A DNA stretch of 5,265 bases from Bacteroidales bacterium UBA6340 (GCA_002440265.1 DJSG01000036.1:1-5265), one strand, 5' to 3'; counted from the stretch's first letter, positions 1 to 5,184 are shown. Notes: generated by a model from the sequence alone, not told the origin. Numbers and translations: made by a program.

Positions 1-34
1 TTTGATGCGGTTGCCCTGTGAGTTTGGCTACGCG

Positions 35-66
35 TTTGCACAAGTAAAGAAAAAGTTGTATCTTTG
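35..66 (+). promoter_or_regulatory. Bacteroidota-type promoter for the tsaC operon
   Basis: TTTG at 35-38 is followed, after exactly 20 bp, by TATCTTTG at 59-66. This matches the Bacteroidota housekeeping promoter (TTTG about -33, TAnnTTTG about -7). An A-rich stretch lies just before the -7 box, and the same AAAAGTTGTA..TTTGC context recurs at the second promoter in this window. Transcription would begin near 72-74, giving tsaC a leader of about 100 nt. No closer match lies nearer to the gene. The assignment is by motif only. Confidence 0.8.
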
Positions 67-171
67 CGGTCCTGTTTCTCCGAGAGGTGGCAAAATGGTA
101 TCGGAATGATATATGTGGCGTGTTCGGATGCCCCCTCAGCGGAATGAGGATAGTATTAAAATAGCATTAGT

Positions 172-798
172 ATGACCCATAATAGTTCGGATTGCGATGG
201 CGGAAACGGGCGTGATGTAGCACGTTATGAGCGCGACGATTTGCGTGAAGCAGTGCGTGTTTTGCGTGAAGGCGGCGTGATATTGTACCCTACAGATACC
301 GTGTGGGGTATTGGTTGCGATGCGACCAACGAGGCGGCTGTGCAGCGGATTTTTGAGATAAAGCATAGGGCTGACAGCAAATCGATGTTGATATTGCTGG
401 ACGGTGCAGGGAAATTGCAAGGGTACGTGGAGCGTGTGCCGGAGACGGCGTGGATGCTGTTAGAGGTTGCAGAAGGCGGAAAACCGATGACGATTATCTA
501 CCCAAATGCTAAGAATTTGGCACACAACCTGTTGGCTGAGGACGGAAGTGTGGGAATACGAATCACACAGGAGCCTTTTTCAAAGGCATTGTGCGAGCAA
601 TTGCATCGTCCGTTAGTGTCCACATCGGCGAATATCAGTGGGGAACCGGCGGCAAAAGTGTTCCGCGAGATAGCGCAGGTGGTACGCGATGCTGTGGACT
701 ACATATGTATGTACCGCCGCAATGATATGACACCCCATCAGCCGTCGTCCATTGTGAAGATTGATGAGGCAGAACATATAACTATTATTCGACAGTAA
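172..798 (+). CDS. tsaC: L-threonylcarbamoyladenylate synthase (TsaC/Sua5/YrdC family)
   Basis: This cytoplasmic enzyme makes threonylcarbamoyl-AMP from threonine, bicarbonate and ATP. It is the first step of the t6A modification at position 37 of tRNAs that read ANN codons. The 208-residue protein is a single YrdC domain, the usual length for the short form without the Sua5 C-terminal domain. Visible motifs are PTDTVWGIGCDAT (40-52), the KxR signature KHR (64-66) followed by KS (70-71), GIR (128-130), STSANISG (150-157) and PSSIVK near the C-terminus (191-196). The ATG at 172 is the only ATG before the domain. It leaves about 20 polar residues ahead of the first helix and has no Shine-Dalgarno, as is normal in this phylum. 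It is the first gene of an operon with the sugar transferase, 3 nt downstream. A YciO-type paralogue of uncertain function is possible, but the KxR and STSAN motifs favour a true TsaC. A partner such as TsaD is not in the window. Confidence 0.92.
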   Translation: MTHNSSDCDGGNGRDVARYERDDLREAVRVLREGGVILYPTDTVWGIGCDATNEAAVQRIFEIKHRADSKSMLILLDGAGKLQGYVERVPETAWMLLEVAEGGKPMTIIYPNAKNLAHNLLAEDGSVGIRITQEPFSKALCEQLHRPLVSTSANISGEPAAKVFREIAQVVRDAVDYICMYRRNDMTPHQPSSIVKIDEAEHITIIRQ

Positions 799-801
799 GG
801 A

Positions 802-2097
802 ATGATGCGTCTGACCAATCATAGAAGACAGCAACTGATATATATCGCGGTAGATGCCGTGTCGGCGGAGGTGATATGGTTGGCGTTCCTTTTGTTTCGC
901 TGGTTGGTGTATGACGGGAAGTTATTCGGAGTAGATACGGTACTGATACCGGCATTCAGTTTTTATCCGCCGCTGTTCTTATACCCCTTAGGGTGCCTGG
1001 CGGTGTACTATTTGTCCGGTTATTACCTTCGCCCTATGCGTAAGCGGTATAGCGAGGAATTTACAACAACGGCAGTGACATCCCTGATTATCGGTATGGG
1101 AGCGTTTTTCCTGATAGTCATAGACGACCCTGTGACGAACTACCATCGCTACTTGGTGTCGTTGGTTGTGCTTGTCGGGTTGCAGTTCGTAGGTTGTTAT
1201 GTGCCTCGGTTGGTGGTGACGTATCTGTCGCGCAGGCATTATCCCGAAAAATACAGGTGCTTCACCATACACAGCGTGGCAGAAGTGGAGGATTTCAAGC
1301 GGTTGCACGCCAAAGAGCCTCAGGATGAGGTGATTATTGATTTGAACGGAAAAACGAATGAGCGGGATATATACACGATTATCAGTCAGGTTTACCCGCT
1401 GAACGTGGAGATATGCGTTGTGCCACGGCTGTATGATATGCTGACAGGTGCGGCGAGTATTCAAGATGTTGGAGATGTGCCGTTGGTGCGCATTACGGAG
1501 CACAAGATGAGCGATTGCGGATTGTGTGTGAAGCGGGCGTGCGATGTAGTGATGGCTTTGGCGAGTATGGTCGTATTATCACCTGTGTATCTGATAGTTG
1601 CGCTATCGGTACGTTGCTCGTCGAAAGGCCCCGTGATATACAAACAGGAGCGGATTGGTTTGCATGGGAAGCCGTTTATGATACTGAAATTCCGCACGAT
1701 GACGGACCATGCAGAGCAAGGCGTGCCGCGTCTGAGTTCGGACGACGACCCGCGCATCACCCGCTTGGGGCATATACTGCGTAAGTACCGCATAGACGAG
1801 TTGCCACAGATGTGGAACGTGTTGCGCGGAGATATGTCGGTAGTGGGACCGCGTCCCGAGAGACGGTTCTTTATCAACCAGATAGAGCAAGTAGCACCTT
1901 ACTATTGCCTGATATACAGGATTCGCCCGGGACTGACCAGTTGGGGGCCTGTCAAAGTGGGATATACCGACACAATGGATAAGATGGTACGCCGGTTGAA
2001 CTATGACATTGTCTATATGGAGAATATGTCAATTCGATTGGATATGAAGATATTGCTCTTTACTATAGGTGTGATATTAGATGGTAAAGGCAAATAA
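802..2097 (+). CDS. Polyprenyl-phosphate sugar-1-phosphate transferase (WbaP/WcaJ-like)
   Basis: This is an integral membrane enzyme of the bacterial sugar transferase family. It moves a sugar-1-phosphate from a nucleotide sugar to undecaprenyl phosphate, which starts a capsule, exopolysaccharide or O-antigen repeat unit. In its 431 residues there are four likely membrane helices (about 12-35, 53-73, 89-108, 117-137), a soluble linker (about 140-240), a re-entrant hydrophobic helix (about 245-270), and the catalytic domain. That domain has KQERIG (281-286), FMILKFRTM (292-300), the Asp-Glu dyad in RIDELPQ (D332, E333), VVGPRPE (347-353) and PGLTSWGPVKVGY (376-388). The linker lacks the glycine-rich start of the Rossmann-like region seen in longer relatives of about 460 residues. 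The start could be ATG 802 or ATG 805; AAGGA at 797-801 abuts both. The sugar cannot be read from sequence. No glycosyltransferases or flippase lie nearby, so it is not inside a glycan cluster here, which is mildly unusual. Confidence 0.9.
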   Translation: MMRLTNHRRQQLIYIAVDAVSAEVIWLAFLLFRWLVYDGKLFGVDTVLIPAFSFYPPLFLYPLGCLAVYYLSGYYLRPMRKRYSEEFTTTAVTSLIIGMGAFFLIVIDDPVTNYHRYLVSLVVLVGLQFVGCYVPRLVVTYLSRRHYPEKYRCFTIHSVAEVEDFKRLHAKEPQDEVIIDLNGKTNERDIYTIISQVYPLNVEICVVPRLYDMLTGAASIQDVGDVPLVRITEHKMSDCGLCVKRACDVVMALASMVVLSPVYLIVALSVRCSSKGPVIYKQERIGLHGKPFMILKFRTMTDHAEQGVPRLSSDDDPRITRLGHILRKYRIDELPQMWNVLRGDMSVVGPRPERRFFINQIEQVAPYYCLIYRIRPGLTSWGPVKVGYTDTMDKMVRRLNYDIVYMENMSIRLDMKILLFTIGVILDGKGK

Positions 2098-2109
2098 AAT
2101 CAATAAACT

Positions 2110-2286
2110 ATGACATACGATGAGGCGATAAAACGATTGGAAAGCATTGTGCAGGAGTTGGAGGACTCGCAAGCCCTCAGTATGGATGCATACCAAACAA
2201 AGGCCAAAGAGGCGAAGGAATTGATAGCGTTCTGCCAAAAGCAACTGACAGGTTGGGAGGAGAAGATGAACGAGATACTCGTTTGA
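2110..2286 (+). CDS. xseB: Exodeoxyribonuclease VII small subunit
   Basis: XseB is the small helical subunit that assembles in several copies on XseA to form exonuclease VII, which degrades single-stranded DNA from both ends. The 58-residue product begins MTYDEAIKRLESIVQELE and contains EAKELIAFCQKQL (35-47). Both are characteristic of the family: the Y-EA-RLE-IV--LE signature, then a second helix with the ELIAFC segment common in Bacteroidales. The length is at the short end for the family, which is usually about 60-80 residues. ATG 2110 lies 12 nt after the transferase stop with no Shine-Dalgarno, so translation may be coupled to the gene before it. The xseA gene, often its neighbour, is not here: the next gene is a kinase behind its own promoter. 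No terminator hairpin is evident after the stop. Confidence 0.88.
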   Translation: MTYDEAIKRLESIVQELEDSQALSMDAYQTKAKEAKELIAFCQKQLTGWEEKMNEILV

Positions 2287-2309
2287 TTTATTCAAAATAT
2301 GCACATCGT

Positions 2310-2341
2310 ATTGCGAATATACAAAAAAAGTTGTACATTTG
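2310..2341 (+). promoter_or_regulatory. Bacteroidota-type promoter for the kinase genes
   Basis: ATTG at 2310-2313 (three of four matches to the -33 TTTG) is followed after 20 bp by a perfect -7 box, TACATTTG, at 2334-2341. An A7 run precedes the -7 box. Spacing and context copy the promoter at 35-66, including AAAAGTTGTA before the box. The predicted start near 2347-2349 gives a leader of about 35 nt to the GTG at 2383. It separates the tsaC operon from the kinases and may also serve xerC and hpf by read-through. Confidence 0.75.
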
Positions 2342-2382
2342 CAGGCGGAAAGTAGCGACCACGCATACTCGCCAACAAGAAC

Positions 2383-3015
2383 GTGTATATAGCCATCTCG
2401 GGAAATATCGGTGCGGGGAAGACAACATTGACCAAGATGTTGGCTCGCTATTATGGTTGGGAACCGCGATTCGAGTCGGTAACATTCAACCCCTATCTCG
2501 AAGACTACTATACCGACATCAAGCGTTGGTCGTTCTGCTTGGAGACCTATTTCCTGAAAGAGCGGTTCAAGGATATGTTGGCAATCAGCCAAGCCACGCA
2601 CACCATCGTGCAGGACCGCAGTATCTTCGAGGGCGTGTATGTGTTTGTTGCCAACAACTACAGGCGCGGCGACCTGTCCGAGCGCGACTACGAGACGTAT
2701 ATGGAACTCTTCGGACACATGAAGCGGCTGATGAAAATGCCAGACCTGATGATTTATCTGCGCAAGTCTGTGCCAAGTCTCATCGCACAAATACAAAAAC
2801 GCGGACGGGCTTATGAGGCAAGCATGCAGTTGGACTACTTGCGCGACCTCAACGAGCGGTACGAGGATTTCATCTACCACCAATATGAGGGACGCGTGCT
2901 CGTGATAGAGAGCGACGAAATGGATTTCGAGAACAATCCGGAGGACTTCCGACAGATAATCAACAAGATAGATGCACAACTGTTCGGACTGTTCAGCGAG
3001 GAGAATTGGAAATGA
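2383..3015 (+). CDS. Deoxynucleoside kinase, first of a tandem pair
   Basis: This cytosolic salvage enzyme uses a nucleoside triphosphate to phosphorylate a deoxynucleoside to its 5'-monophosphate. It belongs to the dCK/dGK/dAK family. The 210 residues show the P-loop GNIGAGKTT (7-15), a likely substrate-site Glu (E31), WSFCLETYF (49-57), the DRS motif (78-80, the bacterial counterpart of ERS), and the lid KRGRAYE (139-145). The start is GTG 2383: no ATG lies upstream before an in-frame TAG (2353-2355), and from here the protein aligns residue for residue with its neighbour's MHIAVAGNIG. No Shine-Dalgarno is present. It is about 57% identical to the next gene by hand alignment, with one single-residue gap. 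It differs where mammalian dCK contacts the base: E54 (dCK Gln97) and G84 (dCK Asp133). I infer a different base preference from the second copy. Which deoxynucleoside it uses cannot be settled from sequence. Confidence 0.9.
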   Translation: MYIAISGNIGAGKTTLTKMLARYYGWEPRFESVTFNPYLEDYYTDIKRWSFCLETYFLKERFKDMLAISQATHTIVQDRSIFEGVYVFVANNYRRGDLSERDYETYMELFGHMKRLMKMPDLMIYLRKSVPSLIAQIQKRGRAYEASMQLDYLRDLNERYEDFIYHQYEGRVLVIESDEMDFENNPEDFRQIINKIDAQLFGLFSEENWK

Positions 3016-3032
3016 CAATATAGATGAGGAGC

Positions 3033-3067
3033 CATTGCGCATTATGCATTACGCATTGTGCATTGCC
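3033..3067 (+). repeat. 7-bp tandem repeat, five CATTRYG-type units
   Basis: Five units in a row, CATTGCG, CATTATG, CATTACG, CATTGTG and CATTGCC, fill 35 bp between the two kinase genes. They begin 18 bp after the first kinase's stop. The first four positions (CATT) are invariant. Position 5 is a purine, position 6 a pyrimidine, and position 7 is G except in the last unit. There is no strong hairpin and no coding sense. The unit size suits slipped-strand copy-number change, but whether it varies is unknown. Confidence 0.85.
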
Positions 3068-3070
3068 CCA

Positions 3071-3106
3071 AATCGTACATCGTAAATAACTAAATCGTAA
3101 ATGGTT
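3071..3106 (+). repeat. Second 7-bp repeat tract, degenerate AATCGTA units
   Basis: Units AATCGTA (3071-3077), CATCGTA (3078-3084), AATAACT (3085-3091), one extra A, AATCGTA (3093-3099) and AATGGTT (3100-3106) run almost up to the ATG of the second kinase at 3109. The sequence is unrelated to the CATTRYG tract just upstream but has the same 7-bp period. The last unit contains an out-of-frame ATG at 3101. The tract occupies the place where the ribosome would bind, and no Shine-Dalgarno is present. Confidence 0.65.
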
Positions 3107-3108
3107 TT

Positions 3109-3759
3109 ATGCATATAGCAGTTGCAGGAAACATTGGCAGCGGCAAGACGACGCTCACCAATATGCTCGCCAAGCATTATGGCTGGATACCCCGTTTCGA
3201 GAGTGTGGACTTCAACCCCTATCTCGAAGATTTCTATGCGGACATGAGTCGCTGGTCGTTCAATTTGCAGATTTATTTCCTCAACAAGCGGTTCAAGGAC
3301 GTGGTGGAGATAGCCAACTCCACGGACTACATCATTCAGGACCGCACTATCTATGAGGACGCGCGTATCTTCGCCCCTAACCTGCATCGGCAGGGGTATA
3401 TGTCAGACCGCGACTTCGACAACTATCGTGACCTCTTCGACTTGATGATGTCGCTCGTCAAGATGCCCGACCTGATGATTTATATCCGCTCCACCATTCC
3501 CAACCTCGTGTCGCAGATACAGAAACGCGGTCGCTCATACGAAGCCGGTATGCGTATCGATTACTTGCAGGGGCTCAACGAGTTATACGAAAACTGGATA
3601 GCCGAATACAAGGGCAAACTGCTTATCATTGACGGCGACCATATCAAGTTCGGCGACCGCCCCGAGGACTTCCGCTACATCACTGACCGTATAGATGCCG
3701 AACTCTTCGGACTATTCCCCTTTGAGGGCAACGAGGCTGTCGGCAAAGAGATTAAATAG
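3109..3759 (+). CDS. Deoxynucleoside kinase, second of a tandem pair
   Basis: This is a paralogue of the kinase just upstream and has the same salvage reaction. Its 216 residues show the P-loop GNIGSGKTT (7-15), E31, WSFNLQIYF (49-57), DRTIYED (78-84), IFAPNLH (87-93) and the lid KRGRSYE (139-145). It keeps the family-typical Q54 and D84 at the positions matching mammalian dCK Gln97 and Asp133, which the first kinase has changed. I infer it is the more canonical copy, perhaps using deoxyadenosine, deoxyguanosine or deoxycytidine. ATG 3109 is chosen because an in-frame TAA (3091-3093) closes the frame upstream and the N-terminus aligns with the first kinase. No Shine-Dalgarno is present, and an out-of-frame ATG lies 8 nt upstream. 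No promoter motif appears in the 93-nt gap, so it is probably cotranscribed with the first kinase. The last dozen residues extend past the alignable region. Confidence 0.9.
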   Translation: MHIAVAGNIGSGKTTLTNMLAKHYGWIPRFESVDFNPYLEDFYADMSRWSFNLQIYFLNKRFKDVVEIANSTDYIIQDRTIYEDARIFAPNLHRQGYMSDRDFDNYRDLFDLMMSLVKMPDLMIYIRSTIPNLVSQIQKRGRSYEAGMRIDYLQGLNELYENWIAEYKGKLLIIDGDHIKFGDRPEDFRYITDRIDAELFGLFPFEGNEAVGKEIK

Positions 3760-3783
3760 TACTCATAACTCTGCAACTTCTCT

Positions 3784-3811
3784 CAACCCTCAACTCTCAA
3801 CCCTCAACTAA
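3784..3811 (+). repeat. Third 7-bp repeat tract, CAACYCT units before xerC
   Basis: CAACCCT (3784-3790), CAACTCT (3791-3797), CAACCCT (3798-3804) and CAACTAA (3805-3811) are four consecutive 7-bp units. They are preceded by looser relatives such as CAACTTCTCT at 3774-3783. The tract ends on the bases of the xerC start region (ATG 3811, GTG 3813). The reading frame of xerC is open back through the whole tract to a TAA at 3753-3755 but offers no ATG, GTG or TTG there, so I do not read the repeat as coding. Confidence 0.8.
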
Positions 3812-3812
3812 T

Positions 3813-4769
3813 GTGATACAGAAGTTCCTCGACTATATCGCCATTGAGAAGCGTTATTCGCCGCGAACCGTGGGTGAGTACCATGACGACTTGTGCGCGT
3901 GGTGCGAGTTCTTGGGCGTTGATGTACAGGAATTTAACCCGAAGGATGTCACGGATAATGACGTGCGCTTGTGGATGGTGCACATGCTCGACGAGGAGCA
4001 CCTGTCGCCCCGTAGCGTCAAGCGTCGGCTGTCTGCCCTGCGCAGTTTCTACAAGTTTATGTTGCGTGTGGGGTTGGTCAGCGTGGATATCACCCGCACC
4101 GTCATCACCCCCAAGGCTGACAAACCCCTGCCCGTCTTCTTCCGCGAGAGCGAGATGGAGAACTTCAAACGCTTGAGTAGCAACGAGTTCGACCCTGATG
4201 AGGAAGACCCTGTCAAACGCTTCGAGGCACTCCGCAACTACCTCATCATCGAGATGCTCTACCAAACGGGCATGCGCCGTGCCGAGATGCTCGGGCTCAC
4301 CGACAGCGATGTGGACACCGCGCAGGCGCAGATACGCGTCTTTGGTAAGCGGCGTAAGGAACGCATCATACCCATTGGCGGCAACCTTATCCGAACAATC
4401 AATGACTATCGTCAAGCGCGACACGACATCTTGGCATGCCCTCCCGCGGGTGGCACGTTTTTTGTGCAGAAACATAGAAACGGCAATTGGGATGCCATGA
4501 CGGCGGCAACGCTCTACAACATCGTCCGTGCACGTATGGGCGAGGTATCCACCCTCAAGAAGCACTCGCCACACGTTCTGCGGCATACTTTTGCCACCAC
4601 GATGCTCAACAACGGCGCGGATATACGTACCATACAGAGTCTGCTCGGGCACGCCAGTCTCGCAGCCACGCAGGTCTATACCCACACCACCTTCGAGCAG
4701 ATACAACGCGCCTACAACGCGGCACACCCGCGTAGCAATAAAAACAGCCATGGGAACCAAGCCCCATAA
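3813..4769 (+). CDS. xerC: Tyrosine recombinase XerC/XerD type
   Basis: This site-specific recombinase works with a second Xer protein at dif to resolve chromosome dimers at division. Its 318 residues comprise an N-terminal core-binding domain (about 1-95, with YSPRTVGEYHDDL and SVKRRLSALRSFYKFM) and a C-terminal catalytic domain. All catalytic residues are present: R155 in TGMRRAEMLGL, K179 in VFGKRRKER, H254 and R257 in SPHVLRHTFAT, H280 in LLGHASL, and the nucleophile Y289 in TQVYTHTTF. An acidic stretch (about 122-134) lies between the domains. The start is GTG 3813, because the overlapping ATG at 3811 is followed at once by TGA. The length is normal for Xer, and no integrase-like arm-binding domain or nearby att site suggests a mobile element. 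It ends with tandem stops TAA TAG (4767-4772). Calling it XerC and not XerD rests on its place beside hpf, a pairing I recall in Bacteroidales. Confidence 0.9.
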   Translation: MIQKFLDYIAIEKRYSPRTVGEYHDDLCAWCEFLGVDVQEFNPKDVTDNDVRLWMVHMLDEEHLSPRSVKRRLSALRSFYKFMLRVGLVSVDITRTVITPKADKPLPVFFRESEMENFKRLSSNEFDPDEEDPVKRFEALRNYLIIEMLYQTGMRRAEMLGLTDSDVDTAQAQIRVFGKRRKERIIPIGGNLIRTINDYRQARHDILACPPAGGTFFVQKHRNGNWDAMTAATLYNIVRARMGEVSTLKKHSPHVLRHTFATTMLNNGADIRTIQSLLGHASLAATQVYTHTTFEQIQRAYNAAHPRSNKNSHGNQAP

Positions 4770-4802
4770 TAGGGCGGAAGTTCTTGAGTATTAACCCATA
4801 AA

Positions 4803-4809
4803 AAGGAGG
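4803..4809 (+). promoter_or_regulatory. Strong Shine-Dalgarno sequence of hpf
   Basis: AAGGAGG lies 5 nt before the ATG at 4815, inside an A-rich setting. No other gene in this window has a well-placed Shine-Dalgarno: AAGGA at 797-801 abuts the transferase start and is too close. In Bacteroidota the 16S anti-Shine-Dalgarno is normally occluded by ribosomal proteins, so such a site is exceptional and may be regulatory. Confidence 0.85.
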
Positions 4810-4814
4810 AAACT

Positions 4815-5102
4815 ATGAAACTGAACACCCAAGCCGTGAACTTCGAGATGGCGGAACGCCTCGAGAAGCACATTGAGAAGAAGACTCGTCGTTACGAGAA
4901 GTTGCTCACACCCTCTGCGGAGATGGACATCCGTATGACGGTTGTCAAACCCGAAACCAACCTGAACAAAGAGACCACCATCCGCATCATCGGCATGGGC
5001 TCCGAGATGTTCGCGCAAAAGACTTGCGACACCTTCGAGCAAGGCATCGACGAGTGCCTTGAAGCCCTCGAAAAACAAGTGGAGAAGTTGAAAGACCGTT
5101 AG
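4815..5102 (+). CDS. hpf: Ribosome hibernation promoting factor (HPF/RaiA, short form)
   Basis: HPF binds the 30S decoding channel in stationary or starved cells, blocks mRNA and tRNA binding, and preserves idle ribosomes. The 95-residue product has the beta-alpha-beta-beta-beta-alpha plan of the family. It has an opening strand (MKLNTQAVNF), a basic first helix (EMAERLEKHIEKKTRRYEKLL, about 11-31), strands about 36-46 and 53-60, and a last helix starting SEMFAQKTCDTFEQGIDECLEALEKQVEKL. It lacks the C-terminal dimerization domain of long HPF, so 100S formation would need another factor or not occur. ATG 4815 follows a strong AAGGAGG. The gene begins 45 nt after the xerC stop. No consensus promoter lies in the gap, so it is probably read from the xerC transcript, with translation set separately. 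The gene ends with TAG, followed by stem-loops. Confidence 0.9.
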   Translation: MKLNTQAVNFEMAERLEKHIEKKTRRYEKLLTPSAEMDIRMTVVKPETNLNKETTIRIIGMGSEMFAQKTCDTFEQGIDECLEALEKQVEKLKDR

Positions 5103-5109
5103 GCACATA

Positions 5110-5137
5110 CGAGCAAAAGGTGCTGGCTTTCTGCTCG
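5110..5137 (+). other. Stem-loop just after hpf
   Basis: CGAGCAAAAG (5110-5119) pairs with CTTT (5127-5130) and TGCTCG (5132-5137). This makes 10 pairs with one bulged C (5131) and a 7-nt loop. It begins 7 nt after the hpf stop and is not followed by a T-run, so it looks more like a 3' stabilizing or processing structure than a terminator. Its left arm can also pair with 5201-5211, which would break this hairpin. Confidence 0.5.
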
Positions 5138-5153
5138 ATATATGACTGTCTTT

Positions 5154-5184
5154 AGGGGCTGCTTAAACCAATTAGGCAGCCTCT
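5154..5184 (+). terminator. Terminator-like hairpin after hpf
   Basis: A 13-bp stem pairs 5154-5166 with 5172-5184 across the loop ACCAA. It contains a solid GGCTGC/GCAGCC core (5157-5162 with 5176-5181) and only two wobble pairs. What follows is pyrimidine-rich (TCTCATTCTCC) without a true T-run. It may be an intrinsic terminator of weak type ending the kinase-xerC-hpf transcript, or a 3' end stabilizer. Its position 52 nt after hpf fits either role. Confidence 0.55.

Noticed and set aside
1..21. Possible last six codons and TGA of an upstream gene (FDAVAL)
   Set aside because: Six codons are too few to support a gene. The position before a promoter is plausible, but nothing else backs it.
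5..109. 34-codon + strand frame starting at ATG 5
   Set aside because: It runs straight through the promoter boxes at 35-66 and has no recognisable content.
82..137. Serine-tRNA-like segment (GAGAGGTGGC near 82)
   Set aside because: The GAGAGGTGGC start recalls a serine tRNA, but the pairing arms are only 54 nt apart and there is no proper anticodon arm or GTTCGAATC T-arm.
136..420. Minus-strand frame opposite the start of tsaC, plus shorter opposite-strand frames within the transferase and the second kinase
   Set aside because: All overlap well-supported genes and show no family motifs or start context.
2077..3042. 321-codon open frame on the minus strand across xseB and the first kinase
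   Set aside because: It spans two clear + strand genes and a promoter, and its translation has no recognisable domain. It is an antisense shadow.
3033..3106. CRISPR-like or terminator reading of the repeats between the kinases
   Set aside because: The units are 7 bp with no spacers, and no stable stem with a T-run forms, so neither CRISPR nor terminator fits.
3804..4760. 318-codon open frame on the minus strand opposite xerC
   Set aside because: It mirrors xerC almost end to end because the gene rarely uses TTA, CTA and TCA codons. The product resembles no family I know, while the + strand has every Xer catalytic residue.
3813..4769. xerC as an integrase of a mobile element
   Set aside because: There is no arm-binding domain, attachment-site repeat, excisionase or cargo. 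The length and neighbours fit the housekeeping Xer recombinase.
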